Source: Lithospermum erythrorhizon (lineage: Eukaryota > Streptophyta > Magnoliopsida > Boraginales > Boraginaceae). Taken from it: DNA of 64,000 nucleotides. Shown piece by piece: positions 11,861 to 23,474 of the stretch (position 1 is the stretch's first letter; the number at the start of each line of letters is the position of its first letter). The stretch is from contig JADFUC010000139.1 of the NCBI GenBank assembly GCA_019722365.1, forward strand, positions 1 to 64,000. Direction: 5' to 3'. The notes beneath the pieces were generated by a model that ran no database searches, was not told the DNA's origin, and worked only from the letters and a program-made list of their open reading frames with translations. Position numbers and translations under genes: made by a program.

Positions 11861-13190
11861 AATGAAAGAATAGTCCTGCAATGAGTCTAAAAGCAAGATT
11901 TTCAGGAGTACCTTGGGTAGAGTCGTGTTCTGTTGAACGTTCTATCACACATATGGGTCAAGAGAAATGCAAAAACTTTCACACAACACCACCAAAAAGT
12001 TTATCAAATAATTTGAGAATATGTAATGTAAATGTACTACTAAAGCCATGAAATTTGGAAAGAGTCAAAAGCAAAGAGAGTAGAATTTTGTTTGTGTTTG
12101 AATTTGGGGATTAGCTCATCTATATATGGTTGGAGATGCTTGAAAGAGCCAATCCCTCCCTCTATTTAAATTTCATTTGTAATGAAATAAAGGACGAGTT
12201 TTGCGGAAAAAACTATTTGTGATAGTCTTGATTCAAGTTGGTCATGTGGTTGATTTCTTTTCCCCTCACTTTTTATATGGCTTTCGAATTACGGAGTAAT
12301 ATTTAGAAATTAAATTTGATCTTTTATCAATCTTTTTATTTGTCAAGAACTATAATTAGAATCTATATTTGTATCATTTGTGACAAAAATGTTATTATAT
12401 TCTTGATGATATGATACTACTTTGAGTCTTCACATCTATTTTTATCTTTATTGATAAAATGTTGAATAAATATAACTATAATGATAATTTAAATATTTAA
12501 CATTAATTATTAAATTACGTATGTATTACTAACTAGAGATGGAAATTATGGATATATTGTGGGGTACTATATATGTTAGTGACATGTATAAAAGAGAAAA
12601 CTGAATTACTTCCTCTTACAGAGTGTAAAGTATATTGAAGAATTTTTTATGATGAGATAAAAAAAATTCGATGTGGTGAGAAAATTTGTGAAATTTCTTA
12701 CGTTCACAGTTATTTTTCCGAAACCGTTTTGCACTTTTAATCAAATAATAGTGTTGAGTATTAAGTTAATTAAATAAATTGAAATTTCACTAGAATCCCG
12801 ATATACTACTTCTTATTATTATTTCATTTCCGATTTTTCTAGTATGTGTCTTCAGGACACATGTTAAGAATTAATATTGGAAATAAAATATAATACCTAA
12901 AAGCATATAAAGGCGGAATATCTATGAGACCTCTAGTTGAGATTGTAGCTTCAATGTCCATGTTAGCCCCTAGTATTGTTTCGGTAAAATTATGATGTTA
13001 ATTAAGTATTCTTATGCAGTTGTATATAAGCTATCACTAGACATTCGAGTAAATGGCATTAGCGACAATTTAGCGTTTTCTCTAGTTTTCATTAGAGGTT
13101 GTAGAAGACTCCCTTTCAATCATGCTTCTTATCTCTCCCAAATCATTGTTCATTGTATTTTTGTAATTTTCTTATTTTGGTACTTATAGA
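11861..13190. other. Intergenic DNA, no gene recognised
   Basis: AT-rich, with no recognisable gene or element. The open frame at 12,992-13,189 has no recognisable homology. Confidence 0.5.
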
Positions 13191-13194
13191 TAGA

Positions 13195-13700
13195 ATGCTT
13201 CAAAATATATTGCACAAAATTATTCACATATTTTTTTACCCATAGCAAATGAATAAAAATATTCACATTTTTATTTTATATTAATGAAATGTACAAAATT
13301 ATTTATTCTATATTTAAATACCCACTTAGAATCGAATAGGCAAAATATTCACATATTTTGTTTATATTGATAAGAAATATACAAAATTATTCACATATTT
13401 TTTGGCACCCATCGTCGAATGAACAAAAATTCACATATTTTGGTACATATTAATGAAATGTACAAAATTTATTCCTTTTCCCCATAGACCCGAGGAATGA
13501 ACAAAAAATATTTACATATTTTTAGTACATATTGACGAAATGTACAAAATTATTCACATATTTTTTGAATCCATAGATCAGACCAGAACGAAAGCATTTA
13601 CATATTTTTGTTACTGTAAAATGTACAAAATTAACTGCATATTTTTATGCCATAGACAAAATGAATAAACTTATTCATATTTTTTACTTTTTATATATAC
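13195..13700. repeat. ~82-bp tandem repeat, about six units
   Basis: The word TACAAAATTATTCACATATTTT (or close variants) recurs at 13,212, 13,291, 13,379, 13,460, 13,542 and 13,623, a period of 79-88 bp. Each unit also has a second, shorter copy of ACAAAAATATTCACATATTTT about 40 bp later and a CCCATAGA-type word between them, so the unit looks like an ancient dimer. It is extremely AT-rich and has no open frame. Confidence 0.85.
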
Positions 13701-15700
13701 GAAATAATATTATGTAATGAATTACTGACTTCGTACTCCTCCCACATCCACATTCTAAATGATCTAGTTTGGCTTTTTCTAAATTTTGAAAATTGACATT
13801 TTACAAGATCATTTCCCCGTTTAGCACTTGCTTCCTTATCTTTATACTTTCATTTAAGACCCCGAACGCGATCCACCCCGCCGTCAAAAAACATGATGAA
13901 TTATTGTAGGCATGAACCCGACATCGGCGAAGCATATCTCACCGTATAACACCGATTGTTCGCCTAATGCTCAACAAAAACTCCCTAAAACTCGTCTTTA
14001 CTTGAACTTTGTTTGTTAGAAAATTAGGAAAAGTCTCCCCAATTGCATATATACAAATATTAAATAGTAGGCTATAAGTTGAAATATGGAAATGGGAATT
14101 TGTTCCCCGAAAGTTTCTCACTTGTCAATGAGAGCAACATCCAGAGTGGATACACAATGAATTAATTCTTAAAATGAAATGCAGTCTGACCTCAAAGTAA
14201 AGAGGTCGAGAATCGCTTGCATGTGTGTGTTAAATTTGATTAAAAGCCTTGAAAATCAAACTCGACAAAAATACCCATCTCGAAAGTCATATAATTTAGT
14301 ACACCACGTGATCTGGGTGCTGCAAAATCGAAGCTTCTTTCATTTTAAACATAGTATACTTTTTACATTCACTGTCGAGGAAAATAAGAAAGTTTAGATG
14401 AGAGGCATCTAACACTGCACATACATGACAAAAATAATTGTGATCATGAAAACCAATTCATAAAACAAAGAAAAATAGTAAAACATATATGCGTCTATCG
14501 ATCAGTATAGGTACTAATTCCAATTTTTTTGTTCTCTTGATGATTTTTTCTCATAGCCTAATGGGATAGAAATTGTGAAACTATTATATAATGCCAAAAA
14601 GTTGAAATACATCATCAAAAGAGCTAACATGGGAAACAAGACTATGATCTCGAATGGAGCACACTATTTTCTAAACGAGGAAGGAAATTAGAAATCTTGA
14701 AGTAATGCATTTTCTTTTCACTTTCAACATACAATAATGCTTAAAGATCTAATACCAATAGCCGAATGAAGTCAATATATAATGTTATTTTCTAACTTTA
14801 ACAATAAAATTATTCTTGACCAACTTTTTGAAACACTCAAACTCATTAAAGAGAAATTAAATAAAAATTAAACCCTTAATCGATTCAACATAAATCACCA
14901 ACTCAAATCTGAAACAAACCGTCTTCCAATACCAAGCTAGAATCTTCAAGAAAATAAATTTCATATACAAAATAAAAAATGTAATAAATCAGCGACATCT
15001 GAAATTACCCGATTCATTCATACAAACTAAAAAAACTTAAATAATTCAATAAATTCAAGATTATCAAAATCATTGCATTCATTGACAAATTTTAAGTATG
15101 AAATTGAGATTATTTCAAACCTTCACCTAAGGCATTTCTTATTTAAAACAATTTTAGAATCACAAAATCCAAAATAAAAATCAATTTAGCTTCCGTCATT
15201 CCAATAAATTCCTTATAAACAAAAAATCGAATATACAATAAAAGCGTAATAAATTGCAAGCGATCTCCCAATTGAACATATATAAAAATTCATATACTAC
15301 TTGTAAAAGGAAACTAAAAAAACATAATTAAAATCTCAATTCATTTGAAAAGAATTTATAAACATTTTTTAATTTAAATCGGGTTTTTGAATTAATTTAA
15401 AGTTAACTAGATTGATTTGTACATTTTTTAATGTTAGACATTCATAGAAAGAAAAGAGCAGCCGATGATGGAGACTTACTTAGGAAATCGGAGGAAGAGG
15501 AAAACCGCCGGAGAGAGCCTTGTCGGCGGAGGAAAAGAGGAAGAAGTAAAGTTGACCAAAAGTTGAATTAAGCCCCAAATTTATTTTGGTTTAAGAATAT
15601 ATGATGTTGGCATGGTCTTTGAATTTTATAAATATTACAAACTGACACCGTAGATTGCACAGTTTGGAACGGTGCACAACATCGAAAACTTTTACCTTCC
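13701..15700. other. Upstream intergenic DNA of the helicase gene
   Basis: No gene was recognised. 14,400-15,440 is A-rich on the plus strand. At 15,465-15,560 there is a purine- and GC-richer island whose minus strand reads like a plant 5' UTR: CTTCTTCCTC runs, then CTAAGTAAGTCTCC, a good splice-donor consensus. It could be the first exon of a lost divergent gene, but no coding exon follows on the minus strand. Confidence 0.45.
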
Positions 15701-15712
15701 TTTTAGCGTTGG

Positions 15713-15720
15713 AGTATATA
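15713..15720 (+). promoter_or_regulatory. Possible TATA box of helicase gene
   Basis: GAGTATATAAC lies about 150 bp upstream of the chosen ATG, followed by a CT-rich leader (TCTCCTCCTCC near 15,750) of the sort common in plant 5' UTRs. Confidence 0.4.
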
Positions 15721-15789
15721 ACAACAAAATCCACTGGAAAAAAAGAATCTTCTCCTCCTCCTGAAAACCTCTCTTGGGAAGGGTTTCCA

Positions 15790-15798
15790 AAACCCTAA
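15790..15798 (+). promoter_or_regulatory. Telo-box motif in 5' leader
   Basis: AAACCCTAA, the telo-box found near the start sites of many plant ribosomal and ribosome-biogenesis genes, 70 bp before the ATG. This fits a PRP43-type helicase, which acts in ribosome maturation as well as splicing. One 9-bp match can occur by chance. Confidence 0.35.
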
Positions 15799-15867
15799 TC
15801 ACCCCCAATTAATCTTTTTTTTCGGCTATTCACAACTCGTGTCCACATAATTGTGACTATTGAGCTA

Positions 15868-16146
15868 ATGGAGAGAAAAAGGAAAGTGAGCTTGTTCGAT
15901 GTGGTAGACGACACCTCGAAGAGGCTCAACAGCGGAGCCTCTGCGAATGGCGTAGGCGCTAATGCGTTAATTAATCGTTGGAATCTTCGGGCTTATTCGA
16001 ATAGGTATTATGAGATATTAGAAGAGGAAGGCAACTTCCTGTCTAATGGCAACAAGAGGGAAGGATTTTCAGGCTCTTAAGGATAATCAGACTCTCATTT
16101 TAGTTGGTGAAACTGGAAGTGGCAAAACTACTCAGATACCACCTTA
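15868..16146 (+). CDS. PRP43: Helicase exon 1 with first Walker A copy
   Basis: Opens ERKRKVSLFDVVDDTSKRLN and continues NALINRWNLRAYSNRYYEIL in one frame. It then shifts frame near 16,020-16,075 and resumes as DFQALKDNQTLILV and GETGSGKTTQ at 16,135. No GT donor follows. Instead the next eight bases (ATACCACC) nearly repeat the start of exon 2 (ATACCACA at 17,126), and then a TAA stop is reached. The first copy therefore looks like an already-spliced exon 1/exon 2 junction. Confidence 0.8.
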
Positions 16147-16149
16147 AAC

Positions 16150-16675
16150 TGTCCCAAAGTAATTGTCCATTGTTGGATTTTTAGGCTCTTTTTTTTTTAA
16201 TTCAAGTGTTTTTTGTATGTGGAGTATACAATTTGTTGAAAGTATATCAAAAGGTAGTATTTTATTGATTTTGTTCAGTAAAATCGAACTGGATTTGTTG
16301 AAGTGTCCCAAAATGGTTGTCCATTATTGGATTTTTATGTTTATTTTTTGAATTCAAGTGTTTTTTTATGTGGAGTATACAATATGGTTAAAACAAATAC
16401 TTAAGAAAGATAATGTTTCATTAAAATCAAACTGAAAATCTTTAAGGGAGTGACGAGGGAGGGATAATTTGGTTTTTTGTTTTTATAGTTGATGAAATAA
16501 TTGAGAAAACTACTTAGGCTATTTATATAAGTATTGGCAGTGTTTGCTATGTCCCAAAATGGTTGTCCAGTTTTGAATTTTGCTGGTTGAGTTTTTGGAT
16601 TTTGAATATGTTTTATAAATTTTGTGAAAATGTATTAAAAGATAGTATTTTGATTCAAATTAAATTTACGTGTCT
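16150..16675 (+). repeat. Three degenerate intronic repeats, Stowaway-like ends
   Basis: TGTCCCAAA..ATTGTCCA-like words begin at 16,150, 16,304 and 16,550, each followed by a similar 120-150 bp tract (GGATTTTT, AATTCAAGTG, GTGGAGTATAC, then AGATAGTATTTTATT-like). The leading word resembles the inner part of Stowaway/mariner MITE ends (TCCGTCCCAAAATAGTTGTCC). All three are in the same orientation and sit between the two Walker A copies. Confidence 0.6.
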
Positions 16676-16701
16676 CAATTAGAACTGTAAGTTTATTGAT
16701 T

Positions 16702-16737
16702 TTAGTTGGTGAAACTCGAACTGGGAAAACTACCCAG
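16702..16737 (+). CDS. PRP43: Second copy of helicase Walker A segment
   Basis: TTAGTTGGTGAAACT then CGAACTGGGAAAACTACCCAG encodes LVGETRTGKTTQ and is followed by a good donor, GTAAAG, at 16,738. This is the place where the ancestral exon 1 would be expected to end, since the next exon begins [19 protein letters not shown]. The invariant Gly, Lys and Thr of Walker A are kept, but the middle Gly-Ser became Arg-Thr. Confidence 0.65.
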
Positions 16738-17074
16738 GTAAAGTTTTGGTTTGGTATTTTAATTATGAGTTTATTGGAACAAAAGGATAAGTGATATAGT
16801 TAAATAATAGGATATATAGAAAGTAGTTCAATTCACTAGTTATGAATTGAGCGCTTTAAACATACAGCCATGATTGCTTGGTGGGGATCTAGATGTTTTG
16901 TTAGGTCTCTCCATTCAATTTGAAATACTTTGAGAACAATGTTCAGGTAATTTTTTTGATTAGTGAGATTTAAAATTGATATTTACATTACTTTTTTGTA
17001 AATAATGAATAAGAGGATACAACTGAAAAAATAGTTTAGGAACCCTGTTTGAATTATAAGTATTACTGTAATGA

Positions 17075-18855
<1,781 letters not shown>

Positions 18856-19057
18856 TAGTTGATTATTTGTGACTACCTAGGTCTTTATTACCAACTGCCT
18901 TTTTATGGGTTATGTGCCTTCGTTGGCATACTCCATAGAATTTGTAAATGCTAGTTGCACCTCTCAGTATTCTTTTATTTAGCAGACACCCTCCTCTGTA
19001 AATACTGCTTTGACCTACATTGGGCCTCCTCCTGCTGATATTGCTTTTTTTCTTTAG

Positions 19058-19176
19058 TACCCAATTGCTTTCTCCGGCCTAGGGAGGCTCAAAAAGCTGC
19101 TGATGATTTAGGTAGAATCATCATTGTTGAATATTTTACCATGCGTACAAAGCAAGAATTAATGGCTGCTCGTTAA
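19058..19176 (+). CDS. PRP43: Helicase exon 4, internally deleted
   Basis: Joins exon 3 in phase (TCA G|TA CCC) and reads VPNCFLRPREAQKAADD, the ratchet region. The next part should be roughly EAKARFGHIDGDHLTLLNVY, but about 40 bases are missing or altered. The frame runs on to a TAA at 19,174-19,176. YHAYKQ is recognisable as FTMRTKQ at the DNA level. Confidence 0.7.
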
Positions 19177-19245
19177 TATGCTAATTTTTCTTCTTTTTAC
19201 TTGGAGCGTGACTGTTAGAGATAACCCTTTTCCCATTGATTTCAG

Positions 19246-19454
19246 AGGAGGATCCAAGTTGGTGCTTCAATAATTTTGTCAATCAGCGTCACGATGAAAA
19301 ATAATGTGAAGCGACATTAAATTATGACGTTGGCCTCAGAGCTGCAGCACAGACTAATGATGAGCTACTACACATAAGAAGGCTATGTTGGCAGAATTAT
19401 TTCATGCAGGTGGCCGGGTCTGGCTGGGCATTGTTGACTGTGAAAGACAACCAA
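19246..19454 (+). CDS. PRP43: Helicase exon 5, scrambled in the middle
   Basis: After a TTTCAG acceptor it reads EDPSWCFNNFVNQR, matching the family, then reaches TAA. 19,290-19,410 matches only as short islands (GCAGCACAGAC, TTTCATGCAGGTGGC). The end LTVKDNQ is clear and is followed by a GTATGG donor at 19,455. This is the C-terminal winged-helix and OB-fold entry region. Confidence 0.7.
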
Positions 19455-19490
19455 GTATGGACCTTGAATATTATATCACACTAAAATTAA

Positions 19491-19775
<285 letters not shown>

Positions 19776-19968
19776 TAAGTGTTACAGTTTACATTTCTTT
19801 CATCAGTTCACTAGTAGTGGTTGCTTGATTTGGTTTTGCTAAGCGAACTGTGATGGTGTCCTAGGTTTATTGAAGTGTTCTTTTGATGTTCTAAATTCTA
19901 ATATCTGGGCGCCTTGTAGTATAAATTGTGACTAATTTATTCTATGGGCTCTGACATTCACTTTTCAG

Positions 19969-20110
19969 GTTGATTGACATTGCCCCTCATTATTATGACC
20001 TGACGAACTTTCCCAATTGTGAGGCCAAGCGCGTGCTTGAGAGGCTATACCAGAAGCGAGAGAAGGAGAAACGAGATAAGGAGGACGGAAGGAGTACTAA
20101 CAGAAAGTGA
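19969..20110 (+). CDS. PRP43: Helicase exon 7, C-terminus
   Basis: After TTTTCAG the frame joins exon 6 in phase and reads LIDIAPHYYDLTNFPNCEAK, RVLERLYQKREKEK and a charged tail ending NRK, then TGA at 20,108-20,110. The lysine/arginine-rich tail is normal for this family. Confidence 0.9.
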
Positions 20111-21293
20111 AGTTGGTAGAGCCTTGGAAGGAGTAGCAGAAACTTAAAGAGTGGAAATCTGAAGGCCCTTAGGTTTCTGGGAGGTTTAGGCCTGCCCTAC
20201 AGCCCCTACTACACTTTTCAAATGGAATTCAGTCATTTATGGTGTTTAATGATAGATCTTGTACAATGTTTAATCTGTTTTGGTTTGTACCAAGAGTATA
20301 TTCAACAATTCGTTTGCATAATTGTTCTTTTATATGCTGTTGCTGGGTCGTCGTTAATGCCAGTTGATGATATTACTAAGTAGTTTCGGTCCCATTTAAG
20401 CTAACCTTAAACTACCTTTGGAATGATCCCATTTCATATTCAAGTGTTTCTATACAAAAATGGCTTTTACGATCCATCCCAGATGCTTGTAAGGGGATTG
20501 AGGTTGCCCCCTTAGGATTTGTTTATAGTCTTCCCTCAGAATGAACATAAGTGACATGAGTGTCTGGAGCTTCAATATAAGTTTTAGGTTATAATCCTGT
20601 CATTTGCAGTTGGTTAGAACATAGAACTAGGTCGTTTATTCTATGAATGTTTGTTGTATTTGGTCGCACATAATATTATTTTCTACGAATAATTTTGTAT
20701 TTATCAAAACGTTGTATGATGCACATTCTTGTTCAAAACTTTTTCCTCCGAGTAAACTTTCTATGTGAAGTTAATGCATCAACTTATAATTTAAAATCAA
20801 AATATTCTATTATAAATTCAATTTACAATAAAATTTATCTGAGGCAATGGAACAAAAGACATGCGAAGTATTCCATACAAAGACAGTATTTAATAGACTT
20901 TGTATAATAAGTTTGATCATGAAATAGAATATATAAATTATTTAACTTCTTCCATTTGGAGGTCTTGAGTTCGGATCATGTAGGAGTGTGAAATGTGATT
21001 TTATTTCTCATTGTTGATTGTTGATCTTCATGTCTATAGGCAATTCCATGATTGATGGTGTAATGTCTTGCTTTTTAGGCATGACGTGGAAGTTCAAGCT
21101 TACTGGGAACATGAAGGCTACTAATTACTTAATGTTTAGCAGGTGCAACCAACGACGACCAATCAGAGGTGGCGGATAAATTAGTATGGCAAGGATTCTC
21201 TGTGTTCATAAATTAGCAAATTAAGATTTAAATCTTTTAGTTTGGTTTTAGCTATTATGATTAGTTAGACAAGGAACAAATTACGTATTTCGA
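20111..21293. other. Helicase 3' flank, no gene
   Basis: The helicase 3' UTR should lie at the start (to roughly 20,350), though I see no clear poly(A) signal that fixes its end. The rest is AT-rich, with no recognisable element up to the large LTR element. Confidence 0.5.
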
Positions 21294-23453
21294 TGAAGCG
21301 CGAAGTTGCTCGAAAAATAATTAAATTGATTAAGGCCAAGATTAGTAGGTGAGTGGGAGTGAACCACTAAAAATGCACGTGGTGATTAGAGTTCTCGATT
21401 AAACCCCCAATCCAAAATCGAGCCCTCGATAAGAACAAGGGTTCAAAATCAAGCCCACGGAGTTAATCGAAGAGTAAAAAACTAAGGAGTTTCTGCATTA
21501 ATTATTGTGGGGTGAACTCGAAATAGGGTTCGATAAAAGCTTGACTGCGCATTAAATGTCAATTAAAATTAGGGCTCGAAAATCCAGAATTTTTGTTGAT
21601 TAAATAAACCAAATGGAACATTCAGAAGCCACGTGGCTCAAAATAAAGAATCTAAAAGAAGTTATGTGGTTTAGGAATCAAAGTACAAAGGGTACATGCG
21701 GTTCAAAATCGCGAGGCGCTCACGAGAAGTAGGTAGTCGAAATCAAGGCTAAAAGAAATTAAAATTCGATATGAAAATGCTTTTGGCGCAAAAAAAGAAC
21801 GGAATCTTCATTCCCATGAAAGAGGTGCCCAATGATTTTGCTTGGAGGACAAATCTTGAAATTATCAAGCCAGTCAGGATCTTCATCAAAGGTGGCCAGT
21901 CGAGGATGGCTGATCAGCTAAAATTAAATGTGTCGGAAATGATAAGTAATTGGGAATTTAAAAACCTATAAATACCCTCCCGTTTTGGCGAGATTTATTT
22001 CATCACGTTCATTGATTCATACAAAAACATACACACAAAGGCACGAGAAAATATTGAGAAACGATCTCTGCAAGGAAATTTCTAAGTTAAATTTTTTAAA
22101 ACCGCCCCGGTGATAGCACGTGAGTGGTGAAAAACACCTCAGTGTAAAGCGAGGGCACGAAATTAAGGATTCTTGCACCAATGCAATAATTCTTTAAGTT
22201 TGAAATAAAATTTGATGAGAATCTGACGAAAGTTTCTCAAGAACGCTTTGAATATTCAAGATTAAGCTATATAGCCCCTGATTATTCAAAATTAGAGACA
22301 CCTAATAGAATTTGATTTGATTCATCAAATTCTAGATATAGGAATAAATGATCCCATAAATTTTTGGATTCTAAATGTAGAGAAACACTCTACTAAGGCC
22401 CTATCCTAGTTGATCGGTATCATCGACAAAGGTTGGAATGCTCCGCTTCGGCGAAGTGATCATCGCTTTACAACGAAGCCAATTTCTTAAGGTAAGATTT
22501 GTAGTAAAAGATAGAAGTGAAACTCACTAAGCTTAAATCAGAGTCTGAAGGGGTTAAAATCTCACTGGTGATGAGGCCAAATTTCACACAAGTCCCAAGT
22601 AAAGGCAAAAATCTGCAAAACAAAGTCTAAAGTAAGATTCGTATCCCTCGAGTCCACTCTACGACAACAAGCTACTAAGGCATTTGCTTGAACAGAAGAA
22701 GAAGCAAAATGCGTTGCTTGATGACCGTACCTATCGAGCTCCATCTGACTCGAAGCTCGGTCCTATCTCAAATCAAGTGTCATATCGAGGCACTAAGTTC
22801 CATCAAAAGACAAAAGCGGCCTCTTAAATACTAGTCCCGTCACGAAGGTGAAGCATCAAATCCCAAAGAGAATCCCATTTGAGAGAACATGTGAAACATC
22901 TGAATTCACAGTCACGGTAGTACTCAAAGCCCGAAGTCACGATTGCAAATGCTTGCGATAAGTCCATCGAGTCTAACTTGGGCGGAGATGAAGTCGAGGG
23001 CCAAGATCAAGTCCCATACGATAGCACAAGAATACGTGCTGAAACCGTCTCGGACCATATCCAGTCGGACTAGTCTCGAGTCCGCCAGGGCCAGGAAGAG
23101 ACATCTATCTATTTCGCTTTAGGAGCTTACATCGAATCAAATCAAATCAAGTCAGGATTCAAATCAAGATCAAATCAAGCAAAGAAGCTCAAGCTCGAAA
23201 CCAAATCAATTAAATCAAGTCGAGTTGACTCGAGCTCATACTCAGAAACCCCACATCGAGGCAAATCAGTACCGACTCAGAAGCCAATGATAAGTCCCAA
23301 ATTGTCGATAGCGGCTTATGAATCTATAGTTTGAATGATCGATCCTCTTCGATTTGATAAAACCCTATACATTGAGAATTTCCCACTCACAACTTTTAGC
23401 TTATTTTTATTTTGTACCCATCATAAACAATAAAAATTCTTGCTGCATTTACA
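21294..23453 (+). mobile_element. 5' LTR of large gypsy-type element
   Basis: Begins TGAAGCGCG and ends GCATTTACA. Its full length aligns, with many indels, to 33,988-36,117. Shared blocks include AATAATTAAATTGATTAAG, CCCACGGAGTTAATCGA, GCATTAAATGTCAATTAAAA, CCAAATGGAACATTC and CACGTGGCTCAAAATAAAG. It has a TATA box near 21,966. A primer-binding-like sequence follows its right end, fixing the plus-strand orientation. Long LTRs of about 2.1 kb fit Tat/Ogre-like gypsy elements or LARDs. Confidence 0.8.
21965..21974 (+). promoter_or_regulatory. TATA box of large element LTR
   Basis: CCTATAAATA is followed by CCCTCCCGTTTTGGC. The other LTR has CCTATAAAGA and the same context at about 34,680, so the motif is conserved between the two LTRs. 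Confidence 0.55.
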
Positions 23454-23457
23454 ATTG

Positions 23458-23474
23458 TGGCGCGCCGGTAGGAC
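23458..23474 (+). other. Putative primer-binding site
   Basis: TGGCGCGCCGGTAGGA starts four bases after the LTR end. Tat and Athila gypsy elements carry TGGCGCCG..-type sites complementary to a tRNA 3' end in this position. The match is imperfect, but both place and spacing are right. Confidence 0.5.

Noticed and set aside
15853..15867. Upstream GTG at 15,853 as helicase start
   Set aside because: Plant nuclear genes use ATG. The in-frame ATG at 15,868 matches the family N-terminus.
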